DNA of 64,000 bases from contig AP024674.1 of assembly GCA_025998755.1 (NCBI GenBank), positions 1,230,162-1,294,161 of the forward strand. The letters run 5' to 3'. Below are positions 20,301 to 27,258 of the stretch, one piece after another. Below the pieces are notes generated by a model. It did not search any database. It saw only the letters and a program-made list of their open reading frames with translations, and had not been told where the DNA came from. Both the position numbers and the translations under genes were made by a program. The DNA is from Armatimonadota bacterium. Lineage in GTDB: Bacteria; Armatimonadota; UBA5829; DSUL01. Numbering within the stretch: the stretch's first letter is position 1; each line of letters begins with the position of its first letter.

Positions 20301-22363
20301 TTATTCGTCGGGATCTCCGGATATGCAAAGATCCGGTCCGCACCCAGGCCCCCACCGCCAAAGCGGGAGTTTGGCGCATCCATCGTATAAACCACCCAGA
20401 CACGCATGTCCGCCTGCGGAAGCTGGGTTCCCAGGAAGATGGTGTTGGAATCCGGGTCGAAGGAGCCACCCGTGTAGTAGTTGACCCCCTGGAGTGCCTC
20501 GTTATCCCAGACGCCGAGGACGTCCGTGATATTGGTGGCCGTCTGAGAGGGACGCGTCGGGTCATAGACGGGATTCAGGATGACGCGGTCGCGTCCGATC
20601 GCGCCGACAGCCTCTGTCTTCGACGGGTTGGCAAACCCAGACGACAGGACTCGTCCCTCAAGGCCCTGCTGATCATCCAGCCGGATCTCTCCGGTCTGGA
20701 AACGTCCGTAGAACTCCGACTCCGTATCCGTATTGATCTGGGCAACAAAGTCCTGGTAAACGATGTGATTTGCCACCCACGAGATGGGATGCGCGCCGGG
20801 ATTCGGCATATAGCGCAACCCGGGCACACTCCTGGGATCGTTGGCCAGGTTCAGACCGGCTGACCCCGAGACACAGTAGCGTGTCCCGCCATTTGCCGGC
20901 GTATTGTTGGAGCCTTCATACCACCCGGCGCACATTGGCACAGTGTAGGAACGGGCCGCTTCATCCACGCCGGGGATTGGGAGCTCTGTATAGGTGAACG
21001 ACCCGCCGGGTCCGTTCAGAAGCACCGGTCCCACATAATAGATCAGCTTGACATTCCGGACGTGCAGGGGCAAAGGCTGCGAAAGGGTGATGCGTCCCCG
21101 GTTCAGCCCGAGAGTATCGAACGACCCCCTGCTGCGGAACGGTGGGAAGGTGGTGCGGGCGTTGAAATAGTCGTTGCCCCATTCGTCGAAGACGCCAACC
21201 ACACCGGCCACCGGTGAGGCGCGCGTGTAAAATGTCCGACCGTCCCCGTAAGGATCCACCGGCACGAACGGCTCCACCACCCGAAATGCCCCCACCCGGA
21301 CCAGTACGTTCTCCTGGAAGAGGTCGAACTTATAGATCCGCCGGTAGACATACTGGACGTAAAGAGACCCGGCGAAGTCGCCTGGCAGCGCCTCCGACAG
21401 CTCAATAGTCACCGGATCTATACCGTTCTGGGTGCACGGGTCGAAGCTGCCGAAATAGTTTGTCCCGCCACCGCCTTGCTCCGTGAACACGCCAAGCACC
21501 CGGACGATCGTCTCCACCTGCCCGGTATCCGGGTCCGTGGGGAGGAAACTGATCTGCGTGTCTCCCGGGCCGGCAGGAACCTGCACAGTGCGGCGGTCGG
21601 CGAGCGGATTCGGATTCGGAGGATTCGGAATTCGCAGAGTCCGCCAGCCCTCAGCGTTGGCTCCGCTTCCCTGATTGCGCAGTCGGGAAGCAGGCTGCTC
21701 CTCAATGGGCCTCAGCGACCCGTCATCATTCAGCAGCGGGCTGTAGTTGTATCCTGCCGCTTGATACACTTCATAGGGCGTATCAACCGCCACCCATTGC
21801 GTCGGCAGCTTGAATCGCAGGACGTCGTACGACTTGTTGGTCTGAAACTGGACGTAGACCACGCCGCCTTCCGGCAGAGGATCGGGAAGTGGTTCCAGCA
21901 GCGTGATCACCCCTGTTGCAGGATCGAACGAACCGGTGTTCTCACCGTCATAATAGTAGTTCGTGCCCCGGCGTTCCGGATTCGTCCAAACACCCTTCAC
22001 ATCAATCAGTTGCGGCGGCAGGGGAGGTACCTGGCCTGCCTGGCACGGCGGGTCAGGGTCCGGAAGCGGCACTGTTACCGTGTTTGAACCAGCTGTGGCA
22101 TTCACCTGCTGGAATTCCCCGACAATCACCTCTTCCGGTCCGCGCAGGACATACCGCTGAGCAGCCCACGGGTAGCGATCCTGGTCATAGCGCCAGATGG
22201 TATAGAAGTGGAAGATGGAGTTCTGCGTGCCCTCCGGCGGACGGATCAGATGGTCTCCCAGAGACTGAGCAGTCGCAGGCCGCACTGCCGCGACTGCCCC
22301 CATCGCCGCGGCCGCCAGCACCAGGGCGCCACAGCGTGCCAGATTCCGCACAAGTTTCCTCAT
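14315..22363 (-). CDS. Giant secreted repeat protein, about 2680 aa
   Basis: A very large exported protein of unknown function. From the ATG at 22363 it has a clean signal peptide (MRKLVRNLARCG, hydrophobic core, ATAQ). The N-terminal third carries four copies of an approximately 50-residue unit with the pattern GVW-x-N ... GTNYY ... GSFD ... TG-x-I-x-L, and two more copies follow (18.07-17.3 kb). From about 19.1 to 15.2 kb come about eight beta-sandwich-like domains with the recurrent features Y-x-D-x-D, V-x-V-x-IDG, GV-x-Y and G-x-H-x-(Y/F)-x-F-x-ASDG. Then an Ig-like domain and the C-terminal GWNQ/GYWIRA module (14315-14895). An alternative start at ATG 22420 overlaps the upstream stop as TGATG and would suggest coupling but gives a long n-region. 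Few cysteines, rich in Tyr, Asn, Pro and Thr, as expected for an extracellular adhesin or surface-layer protein. No enzymatic motif seen. Confidence 0.8.
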   Translation of the reverse strand: MRKLVRNLARCGALVLAAAAMGAVAAVRPATAQSLGDHLIRPPEGTQNSIFHFYTIWRYDQDRYPWAAQRYVLRGPEEVIVGEFQQVNATAGSNTVTVPLPDPDPPCQAGQVPPLPPQLIDVKGVWTNPERRGTNYYYDGENTGSFDPATGVITLLEPLPDPLPEGGVVYVQFQTNKSYDVLRFKLPTQWVAVDTPYEVYQAAGYNYSPLLNDDGSLRPIEEQPASRLRNQGSGANAEGWRTLRIPNPPNPNPLADRRTVQVPAGPGDTQISFLPTDPDTGQVETIVRVLGVFTEQGGGGTNYFGSFDPCTQNGIDPVTIELSEALPGDFAGSLYVQYVYRRIYKFDLFQENVLVRVGAFRVVEPFVPVDPYGDGRTFYTRASPVAGVVGVFDEWGNDYFNARTTFPPFRSRGSFDTLGLNRGRITLSQPLPLHVRNVKLIYYVGPVLLNGPGGSFTYTELPIPGVDEAARSYTVPMCAGWYEGSNNTPANGGTRYCVSGSAGLNLANDPRSVPGLRYMPNPGAHPISWVANHIVYQDFVAQINTDTESEFYGRFQTGEIRLDDQQGLEGRVLSSGFANPSKTEAVGAIGRDRVILNPVYDPTRPSQTATNITDVLGVWDNEALQGVNYYTGGSFDPDSNTIFLGTQLPQADMRVWVVYTMDAPNSRFGGGGLGADRIFAYPEIPTNKVNVETASNIPAGANPNDDRYRLTPEKYYDPLIVESYLKDLGLGFLRRTDWRQFVPFNQSRPDEGNSSNTFAFRMRYFCAGTEQYPDGQPPKPWNPVADGRPGATGAHVYIKYDGEPEYRIFGMAKEVPSDSTYSRLDNNADFGVGYLLKFEPNNGFQGWVQRADKPNADPQSTRPNNYIAMPVGQHRYFFAAADDSFLHRLDDDDFAFINPISPVPQIDINPNDPYANPWWTEQNPPAYREGTPRLLENVTDPDPERQAPNNRGRYQSTTRFDAYSYVDRHSYLPGVEPQTWLPGQPKPPQLWNLLNSVTGRAYPYPSTRYPVVHALLSGIPFGQDASGHVGGGWFLGTISPYKRAVNPSFRYPSHRPIPEVGSGPVIERLIETCGGTTSTVFTFHVIFQSFDPVTKVGRAPNYIKVFINNTADASGPYTGYDMIPAKPAGSITPDDYKNGLLYTRSMTLSPGPHTYYFEADVGMGPVRFPVRPDGRLLEPPVLSPAEDQSWSWWVDPYVPGDQYASNNDYMPGPYVNTAPVLSNHSVTPTIGPLGTEFVYRVTYRDADNQRPALTDLIIDRGNGSQLRVTMRKVVQTDNNFAAGVQYEYRLSSVEAASLGLGLKRYRFEFADDWGRPTDPSDVIFGELVRYPSSTQPDVFNWFSGPTVAALEQPTLESGRVRSPDGTASSATRWVYEVTYKHPNNRPPSYVKVFIGARYQVGDPRTVRTLERVKPSSATTVRTRFVPVLSVTGVWTNSQGEGTNHYTGGSFDASTGEITLGTPLADASRDVWVTYAANPIIWDSGNNMSQRVPSDTVYSDGAVFEYVTTLPGPENPGDLPVDYFYSFQASDGTFVAQFNPSTSPSAMAITRQPSGEGAGEVLSFASSSSGRLYATSRSPIVGPLPATAIGDPGILLEPRILKNGSVLRREFTGQLLPGDPAIRSVSTDGFTITVDPAVVHEVRGVYDNPNRIGTDYYNVGNSGKYNAATGVIALGAALPPGVRLVYIDYYNAGDYRIDFVNGRVLFRTANTAPDNVDIEYWFAAAGPTVGQNNPPILTEGRFSPDLPGLVDGGSSTPFTFTVVYTDVDGQTGEPPAFVRVVIDGVPYPMQPVAGSSPIYTNGVTFTYTTTLSSGTHQYYFEASDGTGYALFDANGSQNSATVITNVVPLSGPVVNDDPRLLNGSVSPNPTAGNLPGTPVTYTVQFTDPDGDAPGVGYPRVWIDNPQEIDYSGIIAAINGSTLTIQGANWQPGVLAGKILQITTGLVLSPDTGTQQTATSATGKTFLVLTNSANTVNIGVTDPAAEGITVGDTVSIASLVMTQPTPPSTNYRQPVTYQVVTSALPIGAHTYHFSVVAPPTSTVVRFPASGELNGPTVRSAAPVGNVPPVLTAGSVNPVSGLASDTFTFRVSYSDADNDPAAPHSGLVGYVMLVFTDGVHEPVLMSPVSPPSDWTSPVVHQAVIGNLPAGTHRFHFVASDGYRSGATLTRFPADPTGASDPTVTINSRPVLTIGPGQGVSPANGTTSTVFTWSVTYSDADNDAPAFVRVIIDGGAPIDMTKVTSGTNYRNGVVYSYSSTLGLGSHNFRFVANDGFQDAEAMALQSGPLVQDLVEPELTEGRVDAVAGTPSTFIYSVKYRDPNGAPATSVMVFIDNQAGRVMTRDPSYSDAQGRSLYKSPPIQLTAGTHTYYFTASNGQATTRLPAGSAVFTGPTVSGASLVLNIAPSAPNLGDEIVVSGSLTPASLNPATLTITATREEDGSVISRTVTTSSSGDYSVSLGPANVSGLWTISVAWGGGGGYPAQSTIQSVTVGGYAISLVRNRIDMIGLSVIPTSADPADVFGDGGTPGNTADDAATRMRLAMWSPTLNRYLMYPTDRASMQMQGGSGFWVMPTTTETVYASGRLWPQDTPYAVSLNTGWNQVASVFAVPVNLGNAQVRYQGQVRTLASAAAAGWIRDYAWGWNPAAGTRGEYFLVRPGTQVTQLEPGRGYWIRALVDCELILRP
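17300..22000 (-). repeat. Six copies of a GTNYYtGGSFD protein repeat within the giant gene
   Basis: Degenerate protein-level repeats at roughly 22000-21845, 21500-21340, 21208-21035, 20522-20385, 18075-17935 and 17445-17300. Shared positions: V-x-GV(W/F/Y)-x-N, then G(T/V)(N/D)(Y/H)Y, then (G/S)FD, T-G-x-I-x-L and a closing V-x-V-x-Y strand. The DNA copies are diverged, so these are old duplications, not recent tandem repeats. Confidence 0.7.
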
Positions 22364-22419
22364 TCTGTCCAATCCGCTTCTATCCTCAGGTCGCCTTGAC
22401 ATCATCCCCAGACCCATCA

Positions 22420-25400
22420 TCACTGCGCCGCCGGGGGCTGCACCAGAAGTGTGCACGGCACAAACGCCCTCAGCCAGTAGCCCCGGAACGGCTGGAGCAA
22501 CCTTGTCGCTCCACCGGTTCCACGCACCAGGAAATAGCCCCGCGCAACCGGGTCATATCCCCAGGCATAGTCCCGCACCCAACCGCGGGCGCTCGCTTCC
22601 GCCAGAGTGACCGGGGCCTGACCCGAAACCTGCACCAGCGTGGAAGGCCAGTCCACCGGTCCGACGAACCCGGAGCCGATCTGGTTCCAGCCGGGGAGCA
22701 CCGCCACAGCCACAGCCTGCGTCTGGTCGGGCAGCGTGCCCGTCAGCGTCAGCGTGCGGGTGGAAGCCGGCCGGATCCAGAAACCGCTGCCCCCCGTGAG
22801 CACTGGGAAGTCTATGGCGCTTCCATAGAACTTGTAGCTGGAGGTCGCCGGATCCCAGCGCACGATGTTCAGCGCCGCGGCCGCCTCCGCACCGAAGATG
22901 GCAGCCGGATCCCCCGTGGGCGTTGTGATCGGGACGGAGATCATATCCACAACCCCGCCCTGAACACGCAGTGTCGCCGGCTGAACGGTAAGCGGCGGTG
23001 AGAGCGTGGCCGTATTCGCAGGAACACCTTGCTGGACTACCGACACCGTCCACTCGCCTACCTCATCCACTGTCACGGACGTGGAATAGCGCCCATCCGA
23101 GGCGGTCGCCACGCTTACCGTCCGGCTGACACCTCCCGGCCGCACCAGGGTGATGACCACCGTGCCAGACGCGGCAGGAATCAGCTGGCCGGAGATCGTG
23201 ACCTGGCTGCCCAGGGCGGCCGGATTGGGAGAGGCGTTCACCGTCACTCCGCTGGCAGTCACCGTAGGCCCGTCGAAGACTGCGGTCGAGACCAGGTCCA
23301 CACCGTCGCTCGCCTGGAACAGATAGTTGTGCGTGCCGCCGGACAGGCGCGTGCTGTAAACGTAGGTGACGCCCTGCACATAGTCCACCGCCGCCGGATC
23401 CTGCTTGGCCATGGTATACGGCTGCCCGTCAATCAGCACCTTGACGGACCCTTCCGCCGGCGGATCGTTGTCCGGGTCGCGGTATAGCACGGAATAGGTA
23501 AACGTGGTTACCGTGGTCCCAGTCAGCCCAGGTTGCACGGCCTGCGGCGTCAGCGTCGGCGGAGAGCTGACGCGCGGCCCGTCGAAGGCCCCCGTGGAGG
23601 GCAACCGGACCGTCTCGATACCGTCGGAGGCTTCGAAGTAGAACGAATGCCTTCCCCCGGGAAGCTGGGTGGAGGCGCGGTAGACCACTCCTCCCTGCCA
23701 GTCAGGCGGATCGCTGACGCGAACCATCGGGATCTCAGCCGCAAGCGCGCTGATGCGCAGGCGCACGAATCCTCCCGGCCCCGGAGCCACGTTGTCTGCG
23801 TCGCTGTAACGCACCTCGAACACAAAGGTGGTGGGCGATGAACTGCCCTGCGGGCGCCCAAAGGTAGGCGTCACGCTAGCTGCCGTCAGTATCGGTGGCT
23901 CATTTACCACCGGACCCTGCCCGGGAGTATCCGGTGTCTGGCCGGCGGGGAACACCGTTTCTCCGCCGACCCGCGCCCGGATGTACCACGTGTGCGGCCC
24001 CGGCGAAAGGGTCGTGGAGTATTCGTAGCGCACCCCTGCCGTGAAGTTGTTATCCGCAGGGTTGGAGCGCAGCATCGGGATGCCGGGTGCATCGTGGGCA
24101 CCGTCAATGATGACCACCACCTCCGCCGGCGGCGTCCCGTCCGGGTTAGCCACCACGGCGCTGTAAGTGAACTGATCGGTGGACCGTCCCACCGCCGGCG
24201 TCACCCGTGCGTCCCGCACCTCCGGAGCCGCAGTCACGGTCGGGCCCGAGAGCTCCGGGGTGTCTGCAGCCGCGTCCAGGCCGTCGCTTGCCTCGAAGCG
24301 ATAAGTATAGATGCCCGCTGGCAACTGCGTCTGCAGGCGGTACTCAACCCCGCTCACATAATCTGTTCCCTGCGGCAGCATATCCAGCCGGGTAACGGTG
24401 ACACCGCGCGTGAGAACCACGCGCACGTATCCAGCCGCCCCGGGCGCTGCGCCATCCGCGTCCGTGTAGACGACGGAGAAAGTGAACAGCGTTGAGGAAA
24501 GACCCTCGGTGGGTGTCACCAGTCCTCCGGAAAGCTGCGGCGGAGTGTTGACCCTTGGCCCACTCTTTCTCGCAGTGTCACCCGTGGCCGCTGCCAGACC
24601 ATCCGACGCCGAGAACTGGTGGAAATACTGCCCACTTGCATCAAATGTGTATGGATCGGAAACGTACAGGACACCGTCGCTGTCGGCGAAAGTGGAATCG
24701 GCAGGGTCAGCCTGCCTGAGAGTGAGAATGTTGCGGATGGACGTACCGTTAGGCTCAAAGATGGTCACGCGCACGAACTCCGGCAGATCACCATCCGGGT
24801 CGCGGTAACGCACACTGAATGTGAAGGAATTCCCCCGAAGCGCTGAAGACTCAGGCGAGACCGCCCCGTTCAACAATACTGGGGCGCTACTGGTGGAACG
24901 CACCGTCGGCCCGGGCTGCTCGAAGGTGGGGGAGGCACTCTGAACTCCGTCGCTCGCCTCGAATCGGAACGAATGAGTTCCCGCCACGAGCTTCTTCGCA
25001 GGAGTATCCGTGACATACTCGAACACGGCCCCGTCTGAATAGTTCGTGTCCGACGGGTCTGCCTGAGTCATGGGCAGAAGCTGGGGAACGCCGTCTATCG
25101 TGAGGCGCAGATTGATAGTCGCCGGCGCCTGGTTGTCCAGATCCGAATAGATCACCTGGAAGCGGAAGCTGGTTCCTGTGTTGCCCTGCGTGGGAACCAC
25201 TCCACCCGTGGCGGGGATGGTCAGCACCGGGCGGCTATTGACAACCAGCACCGGGTCATTCTCGGGGTTGGCAGGCACACGCACCACGCGCCAGCCGTCA
25301 GACGCCTCGAAATGGAACCGATAAGATCCCGGGGCCAGTGTCCCGGGCGGGAAGCTGAATCCAGGAAATATTGAAGCGTTGATGGTCCGCCAGGCCGGGT

Positions 25401-27258
25401 CAGCCGGATTGTTGACGTTCAACGGCCTCGGCCAGAACGCACCCGGATTCAGGGGATCCGTGGACATCTGGAATGAGCGGGCTCCATCTGCTCCCTCCAC
25501 GAAAAGCTTGAGGTAGCCCTCCACGCCATCATGCGGACCCGGCGGATCGCCGTCCGGATCCAAATAGTCCACCGAAAATGTATACGTGCTGGCGGTTGTC
25601 CCTATGGCAGGCGACACAAGGTAGTTCCGCAGTAGGGGAGCGGAGTTGCCCGCCGGGATTGCCGCGGATATTCCTCCGCCAGCCGGCCCAGCCACCACCA
25701 GCGGCCCCTGAGAGTTCGGCAAAAAGGTCAGCCAAGTCTGGTAAGTGGTCCTCACCGCGTTGACGGCCGGATTGTTAGCCGCCACAAACGCCAGCGTATG
25801 CCGGCCGGCGCCGAGTCCCGGGACGGTGTTTCGGTAGGTGACTCCCGAAAACTGCGCATAGTCGGTTGTGGGAGTGGTGTTCGCCTGGAGATGAACTCCC
25901 GCGATGCGGAAAAGATCCCCCGACGCCACGCCACTGACTTCAAACACTGGAGCGGCCTGGGCGAAGTAAAGCGTGTCTTCTGTGTTGCGCAGAATCGTAA
26001 AGGACGTCTTGGTCGGGTCGGCAGCAGTCCCCGTCTGAGCCTGGGCCACCAGGCCCGCGAACTGATCGGGCGTCCACCCGGGATTGTTGTTGAACCTCAA
26101 TCCGTAGGCCTGCGTGGAGGTCTCCGGAATGACCGTGACCTCTCCCACCAAATAATCATCGATACTGTAAGAGTCCCCGCTCAGGACATCCCCGAATGAC
26201 GACTTGCCGCTCAGTTCCGGATCGTCAGACACATCCGGAAGCAACGCGCCGGAGATCGCGATGGTCTGGGCGGTGTTCGCGGCTATGGAGAACGCCCGAC
26301 CGGTGCCGCTCCCGGCAACGATTTGCAGCCGGGACCTGCCGCTAAGAAGAGAGTTGACCGCAAAGTTTTTGGTCTGGTCGATGAACGCAGCGGCGGTGAA
26401 ATCAATGGCAGTAACCTGTCCGGAGGAGTTGCCGATGGCGAAACGGTCTCCAACCACCGGGGCGGTCGCCGCATTCGAATCCAGCCTCCCCCGAACGATC
26501 AGCATAGTGGACGTGTTGTCTATGATGGTGTCTGTGATGCTGTTGCGCCTACCCGAGGACCAAGTTAGCGGCTGATCCCGGAACTGCGATGGCTGCCAAG
26601 TTTCTCCGGGCGGAGGAGTGGCCGTGATCAGCGTGACCTCGTTCTCGATAATCGAGATGACGCCCCCGTTGAACTGCCACCCGCCCGCATTCCCAACCCA
26701 AACGATGGGATACCCGTCCGCAGGCGACTCGTTATTGATGTCGCGGTAGGTCACGCTGTAGGTGACAGGGTCGCCCAAGCGGATGTCGTTCTCCGTTGTG
26801 GTAGGGATAGCATCCCCTGGCGAGAATGCTCCATCCAGCAAGATGGGAGGGTCGTTCTGGAACGGACCGACCGGCGGGTCCGGGGTGTGTTCCAGAAGCA
26901 TCATACCGCTGCGCGCATAGAACTTGATCTGCAGCCCGTTTTTCGCCAGCGACTGGTCAAAGTAGGTATCCAGCCGGGTGATGACACGGTACTCCTGCGG
27001 GATCCGGTAGTCCGGCGTCCCGGCAGTCACGCGTGTCATAGTAAACTGCCGAGCATTCTGCCCGTCCGAGAGCTCCACCCAAACGGAAGACGGACCGTCG
27101 GTGGCGTCGGTCCCCTGCCACTTGACCGAAAACGTATAGTTGGTCTGGGAGAGGCCCACAAGTGGGGTGACCCTGCCATCGAACAGCGTTTGAGCGCCAC
27201 CAGTGGCAGCGCAAAGTATAAGGGAGACAGCGAGGACGGACAGGAGATACTTTTTCAT
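22420..27258 (-). CDS. Large secreted repeat protein, 1612 aa
   Basis: An exported protein with a textbook signal peptide (MKKYLLSVLAVSLILCAATGGAQ). Almost all of the rest is an array of about nine beta-sandwich-like domains of roughly 90-110 residues sharing FTFSV-x-Y-x-D-x-D, V-x-V-x-IDG, GV-x-Y and G-x-H-x-(Y/F)-x-F-x-ASDG, the same family as in the giant protein. Domain 2 is enlarged by about 250 residues of W-x-P ... GD-x-(F/Y)-x-I units (about 26.67-25.89 kb). After the array come an Ig-like domain (about 23.25-22.98 kb) and the GWNQ/GYWLRA module at the C-terminus. The ATG overlaps the stop of the preceding gene by four bases (ATGA), and its stop overlaps a potential start of the giant gene, so it is firmly in the operon. 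Function unknown; probably an extracellular structural or adhesive protein. Confidence 0.85.
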   Translation of the reverse strand: MKKYLLSVLAVSLILCAATGGAQTLFDGRVTPLVGLSQTNYTFSVKWQGTDATDGPSSVWVELSDGQNARQFTMTRVTAGTPDYRIPQEYRVITRLDTYFDQSLAKNGLQIKFYARSGMMLLEHTPDPPVGPFQNDPPILLDGAFSPGDAIPTTTENDIRLGDPVTYSVTYRDINNESPADGYPIVWVGNAGGWQFNGGVISIIENEVTLITATPPPGETWQPSQFRDQPLTWSSGRRNSITDTIIDNTSTMLIVRGRLDSNAATAPVVGDRFAIGNSSGQVTAIDFTAAAFIDQTKNFAVNSLLSGRSRLQIVAGSGTGRAFSIAANTAQTIAISGALLPDVSDDPELSGKSSFGDVLSGDSYSIDDYLVGEVTVIPETSTQAYGLRFNNNPGWTPDQFAGLVAQAQTGTAADPTKTSFTILRNTEDTLYFAQAAPVFEVSGVASGDLFRIAGVHLQANTTPTTDYAQFSGVTYRNTVPGLGAGRHTLAFVAANNPAVNAVRTTYQTWLTFLPNSQGPLVVAGPAGGGISAAIPAGNSAPLLRNYLVSPAIGTTASTYTFSVDYLDPDGDPPGPHDGVEGYLKLFVEGADGARSFQMSTDPLNPGAFWPRPLNVNNPADPAWRTINASIFPGFSFPPGTLAPGSYRFHFEASDGWRVVRVPANPENDPVLVVNSRPVLTIPATGGVVPTQGNTGTSFRFQVIYSDLDNQAPATINLRLTIDGVPQLLPMTQADPSDTNYSDGAVFEYVTDTPAKKLVAGTHSFRFEASDGVQSASPTFEQPGPTVRSTSSAPVLLNGAVSPESSALRGNSFTFSVRYRDPDGDLPEFVRVTIFEPNGTSIRNILTLRQADPADSTFADSDGVLYVSDPYTFDASGQYFHQFSASDGLAAATGDTARKSGPRVNTPPQLSGGLVTPTEGLSSTLFTFSVVYTDADGAAPGAAGYVRVVLTRGVTVTRLDMLPQGTDYVSGVEYRLQTQLPAGIYTYRFEASDGLDAAADTPELSGPTVTAAPEVRDARVTPAVGRSTDQFTYSAVVANPDGTPPAEVVVIIDGAHDAPGIPMLRSNPADNNFTAGVRYEYSTTLSPGPHTWYIRARVGGETVFPAGQTPDTPGQGPVVNEPPILTAASVTPTFGRPQGSSSPTTFVFEVRYSDADNVAPGPGGFVRLRISALAAEIPMVRVSDPPDWQGGVVYRASTQLPGGRHSFYFEASDGIETVRLPSTGAFDGPRVSSPPTLTPQAVQPGLTGTTVTTFTYSVLYRDPDNDPPAEGSVKVLIDGQPYTMAKQDPAAVDYVQGVTYVYSTRLSGGTHNYLFQASDGVDLVSTAVFDGPTVTASGVTVNASPNPAALGSQVTISGQLIPAASGTVVITLVRPGGVSRTVSVATASDGRYSTSVTVDEVGEWTVSVVQQGVPANTATLSPPLTVQPATLRVQGGVVDMISVPITTPTGDPAAIFGAEAAAALNIVRWDPATSSYKFYGSAIDFPVLTGGSGFWIRPASTRTLTLTGTLPDQTQAVAVAVLPGWNQIGSGFVGPVDWPSTLVQVSGQAPVTLAEASARGWVRDYAWGYDPVARGYFLVRGTGGATRLLQPFRGYWLRAFVPCTLLVQPPAAQ

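Noticed and set aside
14315-27258. CRISPR or recent tandem DNA repeat in the giant genes
   Set aside because: Repetition is at protein level and strongly diverged in DNA; there are no short identical repeats with unique spacers.
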